Below are positions 1 through 11,700 of a DNA stretch of 64,000 bases, one piece after another. Both the position numbers and the translations under genes were made by a program. Each line of letters begins with the position of its first letter. Positions within the stretch are counted from its first letter, which is position 1. This DNA comes from Craspedostauros australis (taxonomy: Eukaryota > Bacillariophyta > Bacillariophyceae > Mastogloiales > Achnanthaceae), in assembly GCA_026770025.1 (NCBI GenBank), contig JAMXDE010000009.1, forward strand, positions 2,455,001 to 2,519,000. The letters are read 5' to 3'. Below the pieces are notes generated by a model. It saw only the letters and a list, made by a program, of their open reading frames with translations. It was not told where the DNA came from and made no database searches.

Positions 1-997
1 TCGCCGTCGTTGCGTTTCCTTCCGTCGCCATCTTGATGATCTTCTGTTGGTTCTGTCTGTGTTGTCTGTGTTGTCTGTCCTGTCTGTCCTGTCTGTCCTG
101 TCTGTTCTCTCTGTTCCCTTCGAGACTCTCTGCGTGAGTATGCGGACGGGTACGTGGCCTTGTTGATTCGTGCTACTGCTGCTGCGTTCGTTGGTGGCAC
201 ACGGAGAGATGGAGTAACTGGCGCTGTCGGTGGAGGTCGTTGTTTTGTGTTCTGTTGTTTAGTTTAGTGCAGTTTTGCGGAGCAGTTGTGTTGTTGTGTT
301 GGGAAGATCCTGACTTTGTTGTGCATCGTCGTTGCTTTGGTTGTTGTTGCGGCTCTGTTGCGTGTAGGGTTCCAACGCGTGACCCCATGACAAAGCGCCC
401 CAATTTCGGCCAACGATGTGTGCTGTTTTCGGACACCAACGGTCATTCCTCTTGCGCACGAGAAAAAACTCTTGTTGCTTGTCGGATGGGACTAACTCAG
501 TCAGTCGTGTGATTCGTCATTGTTCCCTTTCTTCCTCTCTGCCCGCATGTCCGGGTGCTTGTGCGAGTTCGCGGAGAGAGTGTGATAGCGAGGTACGCCT
601 GGAGACTGAAATGCAGAGCAGCAACAGTATGCGCGAATGGTCGCAGAATATAATAATATAATGTTATTATTCTATTGTAAATAACGGTGCTGGACAAAGC
701 GCACGTGTACAGCGCATGCGTCATGACTACGATTGGGGTACAACTTGCGTACGGAAGCCGAGATAATACAATGCCATGCTCCGCTTCGTTGTCTCTCTCG
801 CACAATCCCATTCATCTTCGTCCTCGTATTCGCACGGATGTGGGTGCACATCTGCAATCTACCTGTCCCTTGCCTGCGCAGGTCGCACTACTCCATTCAC
901 GAGTACGATGGAATCCGCTCGACAGTCCCTTACTCTCCCATTCTGCATTCGATACAAACATACGAATACGAGTACGAGTACGAATATCCAAGTGGGC
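1..997. other. Left-edge intergenic sequence
   Basis: No credible gene was found. The stretch is low in complexity and lies 3' of the minus-strand gene that ends at 998. It contains a 9-bp tandem array near 52-112, an AT-rich imperfect inverted repeat near 646-675, and a short 'acgagt' run near 958-985. Short open frames exist on both strands, but none has recognisable composition or conserved motifs. Confidence 0.5.
52..112. repeat. TGTCTGTCC 9-bp tandem repeat
   Basis: About four adjacent near-perfect copies of TGTCTGTCC, with degenerate copies on both sides, can be read directly. It is a simple minisatellite with no sign of coding use. Confidence 0.8.
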
Positions 998-2203
998 TCA
1001 TGCGGTGACAAATTTGGCCAAAGAGACGAAGGGACCGTCGTAATCGCAAACCAACGATGGAATTTGAGACGATGGGTCGGTGGTGTCGGCTTCACTTGTT
1101 GAATTGGTGTAATTCTCGAGTGTGCATGCCTGGAGACGAGGGGCACCAGCATCCAAGGTGGTCTTGGCCGGGAATTCGACAAGAGGTTTGCATTCCGGAG
1201 GTTGGTCACGATCATTTTGATTGGATTTGTCACCGCCATTGCTGTTGCCATTGCTGTTGCAATTGCCACAATTGTCGCTATGACCCACCTTTCTCCATTG
1301 CTCCGTGGAATGGAAGCCGTACTTCGCCTTGAGTTGCTTTACGTTGTCGGTGTTGCTGGGACCAAGGTCGACGTGCGTGACGCCATCCGGCTTGAGATCG
1401 AAGCAGATCTCGATTCCCTTGCGCAAGATGTAAAACCAGATGAGGCCCTGCTTGTGCATGCTGGTGCGCTGATAAAACCACATGACTCGCAATGTGTCGC
1501 CCTTGACGGTCACCGCCGACCAACCAACCAGCCTGCCGCCATCTTCGTTGACGCTACGGGCATCTCCCATCTTGGATCGTGTCAACTCCATCGCTTGGAG
1601 TGAAAATGGTGTCTTGCTTTGTGACGCGGCTCCTGCCCCTGTCCCGTTTGAACTCCTGCTTGGCGTGGTTGGTTTGCCTCCATCTGTCCTCGTAGGTTGG
1701 TGCTGATTTTTTCGAGGCGATCCCTGCCGGACTTCTTGGATGTGCGACTCCATGCACTTCGCAAAGGCGAAGCGCAGGGTGCCAACCATGACCCCTTTCC
1801 ACACAGATCCACCGTACGCGCGTATCTCGTGATCCACGCAAACAGAGAGGTGCTCCCAACCGAGGACGTGGTACGATTCTCCTGTGCAGATGTAGTGAAG
1901 ATCGTGCTTGCGGAAGGCCTTGTCGACCTGCTTGGAGAGCGTGGTGGTAGCAGAAGACCCCAATGACGCCTTCATCCATTCTTGCATCGTGTCGAAGCTC
2001 TCGAAGCTGGCGATCGCGTGCTCCTTCGGCGAGCTGGAAGACAAGCCAAGGCAGTGTCGCGCCAGCTCCTTGCGGTTGCTGCGATCAGCATGATAAAGGT
2101 AGATGAACAGAGGAGTGGTGAGAGCCGTGATGACGATCATGCAGGCCGCAGTCGCGCTGGCTGTGGGCATTCCTGGCATGCCTGGCATTGTAGGCAGCGC
2201 CAT
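998..2203 (-). CDS. Membrane-anchored protein, possible acyltransferase-like C terminus
   Basis: A 401-residue protein that I do not recognise. I start at the first ATG (2203); the frame is open upstream only from a GTG at 2242. Residues about 20-38 are hydrophobic and probably form one N-terminal membrane anchor. A low-complexity Ser/Thr/Pro-rich linker follows near residues 165-200. After it comes a compact region with 'GWSAVTVKGDTLRVMWFY' and 'HVDLGPSN' followed by 'LKAKYGF', an arrangement that recalls the end of GNAT-type acetyltransferases. That resemblance is by eye and weak. The C-terminal 80 residues look disordered and Asn-rich. The gene lies head-to-tail with the acyl-AMP ligase gene downstream of it at 2696-7276 (494 bp apart, same strand), so a shared role in lipid or peptide modification is possible but inferred. 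Confidence 0.75.
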   Translation of the reverse strand: MALPTMPGMPGMPTASATAACMIVITALTTPLFIYLYHADRSNRKELARHCLGLSSSSPKEHAIASFESFDTMQEWMKASLGSSATTTLSKQVDKAFRKHDLHYICTGESYHVLGWEHLSVCVDHEIRAYGGSVWKGVMVGTLRFAFAKCMESHIQEVRQGSPRKNQHQPTRTDGGKPTTPSRSSNGTGAGAASQSKTPFSLQAMELTRSKMGDARSVNEDGGRLVGWSAVTVKGDTLRVMWFYQRTSMHKQGLIWFYILRKGIEICFDLKPDGVTHVDLGPSNTDNVKQLKAKYGFHSTEQWRKVGHSDNCGNCNSNGNSNGGDKSNQNDRDQPPECKPLVEFPAKTTLDAGAPRLQACTLENYTNSTSEADTTDPSSQIPSLVCDYDGPFVSLAKFVTA

Positions 2204-2695
2204 CGTTGCTGCTGACGAAAGCGCGGGATCGTGTGGTGCCACTCCTTGAATGTACTAACGCCGAATTCGACACTGCGAGTGGTCTGATTGTGATTGTGCG
2301 GTGACCATCATCGTGGTCGGTTGCTCTGCACTTGTGCGAAGATTTTCGTTTGGTTGTTTTGCGTCATTGTCGAACGTGAACCATCGAGTCACGAGTGATC
2401 TTGAGAACAACAAAGAGAACTTGGGTTGGATTTTGGCACGATGTCACTACCCATTTGTGATGGTGCAGACATGCCTTTCCTTGCAAGTAGAGTTTGGTAG
2501 AACTGTCATGGATGGCCAGAGGAGGCGGCTACTATTACATGAATGCAAGAGGTGCCTGACGAATCAACCATTATAAAATTATATAATAGAATAGAATATG
2601 ATGTATACTCTACATGACAATATGTTACCTCGACTATGAAGATGCTTGCTCGACGAATACTCTCCGGACACTGACGACATGCTCGATCGCTTGTT
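2204..2695. other. Intergenic gap between two minus-strand genes
   Basis: This holds the 3' flank of the acyl-AMP ligase gene and the upstream region of the 401-residue protein gene. An AT-rich stretch near 2572-2630 (ttataaaattatataatag and nearby) lies about 100 bp past the ligase stop and may be 3'-end processing sequence. No gene seen. Confidence 0.5.
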
Positions 2696-5600
2696 TCAGG
2701 CCAGATGCGAAGGCAGCACTCCGTCCGACTGAGCCGTTGGTGCAACATCCGTGATGCCATCCCCAACGCCCATCAACAGATGCTGGGGTCCGTGCTCTAT
2801 AAGCCGCGCATCATCATCCAGGACGGGCTGCCTCACCGCTCCCATCACGCCGCATTTCTGATGCAGCACGCCGCTCACATACGAGCGCACCAAGGTTAAG
2901 CGCGCAAACGTGTCGTGATGACCAGAGACGACGGACTCGTCGATGACGCATCCATCCGCGATGGTGATATGCGTCGACTCGTAGACACGACAGGCGAAGT
3001 AGAGCAGACGTCCCTTCACCTTGACACCCTGAAAGCGCAGGACGCCGTTCATCATGGACGTCCCGGAGAGCACCCAGGTGAACGACCAGACGGAAACTGA
3101 CCAGCAGAACGACTGGTACACCATGTACAGAGCGAGGCACCACGGCGTCGTCCGCTTGTCGGTTCCCAGGAACGTGATGCATTCCAGGATGCGCAGCAGC
3201 ACGGTCCACACCGTGGACTGGACGATGATGCATGCCGCGACGGCTGGAACTGCATCGGATGGCGTCTGCGGCTTGATCAGTCTCATCCAGAGTTCGTAGG
3301 CTGGGATGAAGCTGCCTGCCACCACCACGAGCATGATGCCGTACAGCAGCGTACTCGTCGCCATGAGCTTTGCATGCTCGCAAAGTGACAAGGGCACGTT
3401 GCGCGGATGGTGCTCCGACCGCACTAGATTCTCCATGATGTGCGTATGCGGTGGCGCCACCGACTTTCGAATCTCCACACCTGGTTCGGCGGCGGTCATG
3501 ATGCCAATGCTGCTGTCTTCGACGGTGATCTTGGCATACTCGTTGCCATCCTTCACGCACGGGTTGAAGACGGAGATGAAGGACCGTTTGACAGATACGA
3601 GGTCGACCTTGGACGGGGAGAATTCCTCTGCGAATACCTTGGACGTCAAGTCAATGTCCATGCCATGAGCCATGAGAACGAGGTTCCAGATGATGGAGTT
3701 GTATGTCAGTCCGTAGAGAATGAAGCACGCAAGCGTGAAATGAAAGTCGCATGCCCAGTCCGCAAAATGCGAAATGACCCTCGTGCTTGCCTTCCCGGGT
3801 CGCTTCTTCCCGATGAGCACCCATTTGAGAGGGATGCTTGTCACGATGAGGAACGAAGATGTGAGCCCAAATAGCACAATCCAGTATTGCAACTTGGAGT
3901 ATCGCCAGATTGGGAGCTCATCGCGGATGAGAATGTCAATGGTCAGAAAGCAAGTGAATGCAAAGTACAGCTCGATGAGCAGCCAGGCGATCTTCATGGC
4001 GCCCAGTGCGATCCATTGGGAGTCGTTGGTCGGTCCTGCGGCATCCCTGATCCCGCCGTTCTCACGCTGTGGATTGTCGTCACTGTTCCGTGGGTCCGTC
4101 ACGGGAACGTTGACATAGACAAATCCAGGATTCCCTCTGATCATAGTGTTGGGAGGTGCTTGGGCACCCTCGAGCAGCACTGCGAGGTTGTGCACATGGC
4201 AGGAGGATCCAACCTTCGCGCCGGGGCACAGAGTGCCGTTGACCGTCGCATTGGCTCCGATTTGGATCTTGCGGAACCTCATGCTTGGGCCTAGCACGTC
4301 GTCTTCCCAAGCACCGAACATGCGACACCGGACGGTTTCGGTCAGTTTGGAATGGGCACCCATCGTCACGAGATCACACTCTCGGATGCATGAGTCGATA
4401 CACGACGATCGATGAACGTTTGCGCCCATGAGATAGTAAAATACTGTCATCAGCGGCGTTCCCACAATGAAGCGGCCAACGAAAAGTTCCCATATATGCA
4501 TCAGCCGATCTACAAACCACCAACGAAGGAAATAGATGCTTGTTTCGTGGATGCGCCCCTCTCGATATCTTCCGATGACAATCCATTTTGCGAGAATGAT
4601 CTCGATGGTGAGTGTGAGGGACCAGAATGGGATGACGAGTGGGTACCACACCCAAATGTACGGGGAGAAATCGATGAAGAAGAGCACATGGGTGCGGTTG
4701 TTGTTGACCAGCACCCTGCCGATCTCAAATGCAGGAATGATGGGCAACGCGAAGATGAATAGGACGGCGAGCGCGCCGATGGCCTGAATGAAAGCGATGG
4801 TCGGTTGCGACAGAGGCTTCTCGTTTCGCACTGTCTGGATCCTTTTGAGCGTCGGGAGGTTGGTTGGAAGTGGCTGCCCGATGGATGCTTCGAGGTAGGT
4901 CTTGAGATCGAGAACCGACGGAAACGTCTCGAAGCAGTTGGGAGGAATAACGGTGCTGTATCGCCGTGCGAGTGACTGCCGAAGTTCCATTTCCACCATG
5001 GAGGAGAGCCCGACATCTTCCCATTTGTCTTCGGTCTTGACTTGTGACCCCGTGACATCCTTCACAATCTCGTTGAAGTCCATATCTTTGATATTGAGGT
5101 CTTGGATACAGGACTTCCGCGACGAAAGACGCTTCGATTGAGATGCCAGGTCGCCATCGTGTACGCTGAAGAAATTAGACGTTCCGATCACGTCCAGCAC
5201 CATCTTCTGCGTTCCATCATGAAGACGCTCGCGGTTGCGTCTTCGCTGAATCTTCCCGCTAGTCGTCTTGGAGATGGTGCGCTCTTTCACAGCCGTTACG
5301 GTTGCCGGTGTCAACCCAATCCCTTCCATCACAGCACGCTTGATGTCGTTGCAGACCGATTCTGCTTCCTCGGCATGAGACGATCGAATCTCGAACACGA
5401 TTTCCAACCGCCCATCGTTGCCTGATTCGTCTGATGAGAATGCCGCGACGCAGCCAGGACGGACAGCGGGCGATGCCTCTTCGACAGCATGTTCAATGTC
5501 CTGTGGGTAGTAGTTGACGCCGTTGACGATGATGATGTCCTTCTTTCGTCCACAGATGTAGAGATAGTCATCTTGGTAGAAACCGTAGTCACCGGTACGG

Positions 5601-7276
5601 AGGTATGTTTTGGCTGGGGCGCCGCTGTTGTCGCTGCCGTTACTGCTGCTCGTGTTTCCGTCTGTGCTGTCGCTCGACGTTGCGGTGTCATCAGCTGTGT
5701 CGCTCTGCAACAACACTGCTTGGAATGTTTCCGAAGTTAGGCCAGGCTGATTGTAGTAACCAGCTGCCACCGACGGCCCTGCGATCCACATCTCTCCCGT
5801 TGAATTGTCTGGCACGAGCTCACGTGTCTCTGGGTGCACGATGATGATATCAATGGAGTGGTGCAGAGTGTCACGATGGGCGATGGCCACGAATGGATGG
5901 AGATCTTCGCGTTCACGGATGGATGATACCTGGAATCCCTGCTGATAGCTCACGCCAACCACGTTCTCCGCCAGACCGTATCCGGTCATGAACCACTTCT
6001 TGCGCAAGCCGTGTGGGCTGAATGCTGCGGAGAACAGTTCAGTCGTATCCAAGCGGATGGGTTCCGCAGCGTTTTGGAAATAGCACATGCTGGATAGATC
6101 GAGGTTGGGGATAGGATCCGAGCGATCACCTCCTCGTGCCTTGGCCTCATTGAACTTACGAGTAACCAGTCTGTAGCCAAAGTCGGGAGCGACCGTGAAA
6201 TGGCACTTGTGCTTGGAGATGAGATCCATCCAAAGCAATGGATTGCGGATGAAAGAGACCGGTGACATCATGTGCGTACGGAAAGCGCCCGCCAATGGGA
6301 CGATGGTCAGCTGGATCAGGCCCAGGTCGTGGTACTGCGGCAACCATGAAAATGTGGTGATGCGCTCGGGCAACTTACTCATGTCACCCAAATCATGTTC
6401 AAGGCACTCCAGCCAGCCACTGTGCAACAGTTCAGCGTTTGCTCTCAATGCATCGTGGGTGACCATCACACCCTTCGGGTTTCCCGTGCTTCCAGATGTG
6501 TATTGGAGGAAAGCAATGTCGGAGCCTTCAATGTTAGGTTCATCAAAGGATTTCATTGTCATTGTCGACAAAGAAGCCCACGAACGACTGGAGATGGCAC
6601 GGGACAGAAAGCTCCTGCGCGGTCGTTTCGCACTGTTCTCGTGTCCGGCAAACGCATCATGGTGAATGGTGCGATCGGTGACTTGAAACTTCACTCCGCT
6701 TGGCCACATGGCGCGGCTCTTCGATACTGGGTTGGCTCGATCGGCGGCACGGAACATGGAGATGGTTGTCTGGGTGAGAATGAGGGCTGGCGAGCAATCC
6801 TCGACCACCTTGTTCATCTTGGCTAGTGACTTGACGAGCGGAGGTCCCGGAGGATAGACCAGCACTGCAGTCACGCCTGCGCGGAGACATCCCAAGAATA
6901 CCGCGAAGAAATGGAGTCCGAAGTCGTAGCAGAGAACGACGCGATCGCCCTTGTTGACGCCCCACTTGTTGCGAAGGAGGTGGGCGCACTGTCCCGCTTC
7001 ATCCCAGATCTGATGGAAGGTGTAGTTATTGACTGCCTTTCCCTTCTCATCGTACCAAGTGGAGAAGACGAGGTCGGATTTGAGTTCGATGATGAACTTG
7101 AGATGGTCGATGAAAGACTTCTCCTTGATGGATTGGTGGATGATCTCGTGTTCGTTGTCCATGGTGGTATCGGACATGTTGTTGGGCTTGGTGGCCTCAG
7201 TCTTCGAGCCTGCTTGTGGGGACGCTTGGGCTTGGAGGTCAATGGTTCTGTTTGTCATATCTTTGGTGTCATCCAT
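2696..7276 (-). CDS. Acyl-AMP ligase / acyl carrier / membrane hexapeptide protein (Pls/PosA-like)
   Basis: A 1,526-residue fusion starting at ATG 7276 (the frame opens earlier only from TTG 7291). Residues about 40-690 form an adenylate-forming domain: the ATP-binding core 'YTSGSTGNPKG' begins at 259, and 'LRTGDYG' and 'GRKKDIIIVNGVNYYPQDIE' (near 576-595) are typical of fatty acyl-AMP ligases rather than CoA ligases. An acyl carrier domain follows with 'DVGLSSMVEMEL'; the phosphopantetheine serine should be Ser759, although the usual Asp before it is Ser. The last 700 residues alternate clusters of membrane helices with hexapeptide-like beta-helix stretches, as in the 'NRPS terminal domain' of Pls/PosA-type proteins. 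Likely role: activating an acyl or aminoacyl group, loading it on the carrier and transferring it at a membrane. Substrate unknown. The gene is intronless and the architecture is best known from bacteria and fungi. Confidence 0.9.
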   Translation of the reverse strand: MDDTKDMTNRTIDLQAQASPQAGSKTEATKPNNMSDTTMDNEHEIIHQSIKEKSFIDHLKFIIELKSDLVFSTWYDEKGKAVNNYTFHQIWDEAGQCAHLLRNKWGVNKGDRVVLCYDFGLHFFAVFLGCLRAGVTAVLVYPPGPPLVKSLAKMNKVVEDCSPALILTQTTISMFRAADRANPVSKSRAMWPSGVKFQVTDRTIHHDAFAGHENSAKRPRRSFLSRAISSRSWASLSTMTMKSFDEPNIEGSDIAFLQYTSGSTGNPKGVMVTHDALRANAELLHSGWLECLEHDLGDMSKLPERITTFSWLPQYHDLGLIQLTIVPLAGAFRTHMMSPVSFIRNPLLWMDLISKHKCHFTVAPDFGYRLVTRKFNEAKARGGDRSDPIPNLDLSSMCYFQNAAEPIRLDTTELFSAAFSPHGLRKKWFMTGYGLAENVVGVSYQQGFQVSSIREREDLHPFVAIAHRDTLHHSIDIIIVHPETRELVPDNSTGEMWIAGPSVAAGYYNQPGLTSETFQAVLLQSDTADDTATSSDSTDGNTSSSNGSDNSGAPAKTYLRTGDYGFYQDDYLYICGRKKDIIIVNGVNYYPQDIEHAVEEASPAVRPGCVAAFSSDESGNDGRLEIVFEIRSSHAEEAESVCNDIKRAVMEGIGLTPATVTAVKERTISKTTSGKIQRRRNRERLHDGTQKMVLDVIGTSNFFSVHDGDLASQSKRLSSRKSCIQDLNIKDMDFNEIVKDVTGSQVKTEDKWEDVGLSSMVEMELRQSLARRYSTVIPPNCFETFPSVLDLKTYLEASIGQPLPTNLPTLKRIQTVRNEKPLSQPTIAFIQAIGALAVLFIFALPIIPAFEIGRVLVNNNRTHVLFFIDFSPYIWVWYPLVIPFWSLTLTIEIILAKWIVIGRYREGRIHETSIYFLRWWFVDRLMHIWELFVGRFIVGTPLMTVFYYLMGANVHRSSCIDSCIRECDLVTMGAHSKLTETVRCRMFGAWEDDVLGPSMRFRKIQIGANATVNGTLCPGAKVGSSCHVHNLAVLLEGAQAPPNTMIRGNPGFVYVNVPVTDPRNSDDNPQRENGGIRDAAGPTNDSQWIALGAMKIAWLLIELYFAFTCFLTIDILIRDELPIWRYSKLQYWIVLFGLTSSFLIVTSIPLKWVLIGKKRPGKASTRVISHFADWACDFHFTLACFILYGLTYNSIIWNLVLMAHGMDIDLTSKVFAEEFSPSKVDLVSVKRSFISVFNPCVKDGNEYAKITVEDSSIGIMTAAEPGVEIRKSVAPPHTHIMENLVRSEHHPRNVPLSLCEHAKLMATSTLLYGIMLVVVAGSFIPAYELWMRLIKPQTPSDAVPAVAACIIVQSTVWTVLLRILECITFLGTDKRTTPWCLALYMVYQSFCWSVSVWSFTWVLSGTSMMNGVLRFQGVKVKGRLLYFACRVYESTHITIADGCVIDESVVSGHHDTFARLTLVRSYVSGVLHQKCGVMGAVRQPVLDDDARLIEHGPQHLLMGVGDGITDVAPTAQSDGVLPSHLA

Positions 7277-8724
7277 GTTGGGATATGGCAACGGTGATGA
7301 TTATGGTGGTGGTGGTGGTGATGAAGTGAGAGGCCTGGCTTTGGCTTTGGCACTGTTTCTTGGCTGAATCGAAATTGTGGACGGCTTGGTTGTCCCTGGG
7401 CTCGTGCGTAGATTTGTGGGAGAAAGGAAAACAGACAACGAGCAAGTTGCGCTTTTTCCCTCAGTCTCCCCGTGCCTGCGTGCGTGCGTCTGCCAATGTG
7501 ATCTCACGATTCACAGAGGTTCGAGCGTGTCGCTGGCGTAGTAGGTAGTACTCGCCTGCTCCTGTTCGTCACCTCGGCACTCAGAGGTCACACTCCAACC
7601 CTGCATTGCCAGGTTACTATTGATCGTCACCAGTATTCCCGTTGCAGTTGGTACATAGTCCCCAATCACTGGGAGTACGAACCCGCGTTTGCATGCTGTT
7701 ATCCCAAGGAACATTGGACGAAGGGTTCGTCATTTTGGAGACTTGTGAGGCGCAACAGTTCTTCGCCGATGACAAGATGAGTTGTGTAGAGTAGCTCATA
7801 TCTGTTTATGTTCGGAGTTCACGCGAACCGATTGTTCTCCTCCAACCACGAAGTGTCAGCCACGGTGAACAGAAGAGGAAAACCAATTGGACAATAATAA
7901 TACTAGTATTATCATTCATCACATGATTGTTCCGCTAAATTGACCAGTGAATACACGACGATTATACGTGAATGATGCAGAATGTACCTATGTATGCACA
8001 GTGACAAATTGTCGCTCGCGGAACGGAGAGTCGCGCCAACTGACAGCTCCCACCGCATAGCATGTGTAATGATTCTTCCAGGAGAAGAGAAGGACGGAAT
8101 TTATGATGTTTTGTTTGTTGGTGGCCTTCGGCAGTCCACCGTACGACCACCAGGAGGACAGACGCTGGAGATATGATCAGACAACGCACTTCCGCCGACG
8201 TACGTGTGCTTGTGAGGTGTATGAGCATGACGTCTCAACCAATACTGCTATATACTTGCAAATCATCGTAGATCGTCGAGTAAAAGCCACGCAGCCACAA
8301 ACTGCTTGCAGGTTGACCCCAGACAAACATCAGCGGAGACTGAGTCGGTTTGGCGCGAGTCGACAGAAGGCTTGGTACTTCTCGACTTTGTACGGACCCA
8401 CTTGGTCCAGTTGGCCAAGTGAGTCCTTCGTCCGAGTAGTGTCCGCGTCGTTCTTTCGTCAGAAACCGAAGCAACGCCGTTGTGGTTTCACGGACAAGGA
8501 CAAGAGTGCGACACAATGCTATACAGCAGTGATATCAACAAGAATTGAACCGAAGACTTGGATTGCGTTACCCAACGCACACGAAACTACCGACACAAAC
8601 AACCAACATCAGGGTATCTGGCCGTGATCGTTCTTCCACATCAGCACTCTCCGTCGTGTGAGGCAAACGGCAAACAACCACGCACAGCACCGCACCGAAT
8701 CATCCAAGGAGAGCAACGACGACA
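7277..8724. other. Shared upstream region of two divergent genes
   Basis: About 1.45 kb separates the minus-strand acyl-AMP ligase from the plus-strand secreted protein at 8725, so both promoters probably lie here. It contains a (TGG)n run at about 7304-7320 and a perfect 16-bp AT-rich palindrome at 7897-7912. No gene seen. Confidence 0.5.
7897..7912. promoter_or_regulatory. Perfect 16-bp palindrome ATAATACTAGTATTAT
   Basis: The sequence equals its own reverse complement. It lies mid-way in a divergent intergenic region, so it could be a dimeric factor site or merely AT-rich cruciform sequence. No function can be shown. Confidence 0.35.
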
Positions 8725-11700
8725 ATGACGATGAAGACGAAGAGGACGAGGAAATCACCCTGCTGGATCGGGCGGATGGTCAGCCTTTGGGCGACGCTCG
8801 CTCTGCTCGTGCCAACTCTTTCCGCATCCTCCCCCACTGCCATTGCATTGGATTCGAGCACAACGCATGGCTCGTTGGCCACCGCTTCAGACTCGTTCGA
8901 GAAAGCTGCCGCGAAGCTGCAGGGAGCAAGCCATGGCAGAGCGGCCGACAGCGTATCGGCATCAGCGCCTGGCGCAGCGGTCTCCTCGATCCCCGAAAGC
9001 CACTCTTTCGAGCATCAGGTGCGCAGATATCAGACCAACCAAAAGGCCTGCGCCAGATTTCTGAAGGACCATCCAACGTTCCGCCATGGCGGATCTCGTG
9101 AACATTCCATGGCACCACCGGAGGCCAACACCGTACTGGCGACCGCAGGCGGTCCGTCGGCTTCGTCCAGTTTGCTCGCAGAGTATCACCTCGTTTGTCC
9201 TAACGACGATGTTCTTGGCCAACAGCACCAAGCAAAACAACGAGAACGAGAACATCGCCATCTGCACCATCGCAAGGACCCGGAACGAAGGAATGTGCGG
9301 TCTTTGAGCCAAGCGCAACCCTCACGTCACCTCCAATGGAGTGACGAGGGGGTGGACATCTGCGCGACAGCCACGGAAGTCACGTTCGCGGATGGTCAGA
9401 CCAAGGTCACTATCGCTGGACGCAACGACGAGGTTGCCCAGACCACGGCTGGTTGCTACTCATACTCGTCTGGTGATCACGTTGATACATACAACGTCAT
9501 GGGGACGGGCAATGCAATGTACGCCACCACCTGCTCCAAGGACGAGAGCGAAATCGAAACGGTGATGGATGTACAAGCACTTGTCGGTTTCGATGGATGC
9601 AGTTCAAGCAACTTTGAATGCGTTGAGTCGAGCTACTACGAGCACTGCGCAACAAACCCCGGGAAGGCAAGTGCCGTGTTGTGGGACTCGACGAATGGGA
9701 CGATGTACCATCTCTCCGTGTCGTCGTTTGATGACAGAGTCGGGGGTTACACCATGACTGTAGGACAACTCGTTGCCAACGAATCTGCCAACGACAGCTG
9801 TCACAGTGCGATTGCGCTGAACTTCAAAGACGGTGTTGCCTCCACGAACGGCAACAACGGCGGTGCGCTTGCCGATGCTGAAGAATTCTGCAGGTACCAC
9901 GACGCCTCTTCTTCGGTTTGGTACTCCATCAACGGTAATGGCAACAAATTCATCGCTTCCACGTGCTCCGATCGCACAACGTTCCATACATCACTTGCCG
10001 TCCTGCGGTCTGATGGCAACGAGGGATGCGACTCTTCGCAGTGCATCGACTATTCCTCCCACGGAAGTTTCTGTGATTCTGGTGAACATCCCACGATTGA
10101 ATGGGTTTCGGAACCAGGCGTGGCCTACTTAATCCAAGTCTCGTCTGCAAGTATCGGACTGACGGGAGATTTCGAGCTCACCATCACGGAGGAGATACCG
10201 ACACCCTTCGATCGTTGTTACGATGCGCAGCAGAAATTCGAAGAGGCCACCGTCGGTGTGGACTGCAACTGTGAGTACGTAACGCCTTCCAAGTACGATG
10301 GCTCTTACGCATTTCGACTGGTCTGTATCGACCATTGCAGATACTGCAATGTGAATGGGGCACTTTGCAGCAACAAGGAGTACGAGTCAACCTTTCTATG
10401 GAGCGGTGGCGTCGAACACAAGAACACAACCATCTACGCCGAAGGATCAGCAGAGGCCATTTCCTTTGAGGTTGACAAGAATGGGCGTTGCATTGTTCGG
10501 GTGAATGGCACAGCCTGCAGCGCTTGCGAAACCCAGCCATCCTGCGACGGCGCACCGATCGTGGACTGCTCGAACGTGCACCCAACGCTGGAGCCGATCG
10601 ATTTGTGCTACGAAGACACAGCTGCCCCCATGAAGGTCGCCGTCCTCGATCCCAAGAGCATCGGCACAGACAGCCACAACGCGTGGTGGTCCAACGCGTT
10701 ACACAACCTCATCGTTGGAGGTGCAGATGTATGCACCGTCTACTCATCGCAAGCATCATGCGAAGCGAGGAAGGAGGAGCTGGAAATGGCCGCTGACGTT
10801 GCCTGCTCGTGCAGCCTCGATCAATCAACGGCTGGCGTGAGCATGGAATGCAAGACGACCTGCGGGTACTATTGCAACGCAGATGAGAGCATCTGCGTTG
10901 ACAAGTCGTACGCCACAGATTTCGAGTCTTCTGGTGCAGTTCGCGACACGCACCAGCTGTTCGAGTACACAGTTGGCAGAGAGGATGAATTCACCGTCTC
11001 AGTGAGCACGTGGGGTTCGTTCTCTTTTTGCTACGTCAATGCCTTTCCGCGTGATTGCACTTGCGATGTCCTCGAATGCGATGATGGCACCACGAAGCCG
11101 TCGATGTCCTGCAACCACGAAGGTGAATCAGACGCATTCAACTTTTGCGCTCCGACCGTTGTGAACGATGGTCTCTTCCAGGCTCTCTCAATGGACGGGT
11201 TTGGTTCCTGCGTCGACAAGTCACCGGTTCATGACATTTGCAGCAACGCAATGCCCCTCGAGGCAAATGGCACTCTCATCATCGATTCGACGCAGCACGT
11301 GCAGACGGGAGAGGTGGACGTCTGTGAGGAAAATGGAAGGAATGGGCTCTGGTACACCATCGTGGGAGATGGTGAGATGCTCCGAGTTTCGACGGACCAT
11401 GACGTGACTGATATATCCACCGTCGTTTCTGTTCGCGTTGGTGACTGCGATTCATTCGAATGCGTTGCCACCAGCGAATGGAGTCATCAAGACATCGACT
11501 TCTTTGCGGAGAAAGGGCGGAAGTACATGATCTACGTCAGTGGCTACAGCCTGTTCGCGTCCTACGTGGAGCGCGGGACCTTCGGCCTGATGATCCAGCC
11601 CACTCCTGCTGGGATAATTGCTTGCGAAGAAGCACGAGGCAAGGCGAATAGCAACCTGGAGTGTTTCTGCTATGAGGGGGAGGATCAGGAGGTCAGTTTG

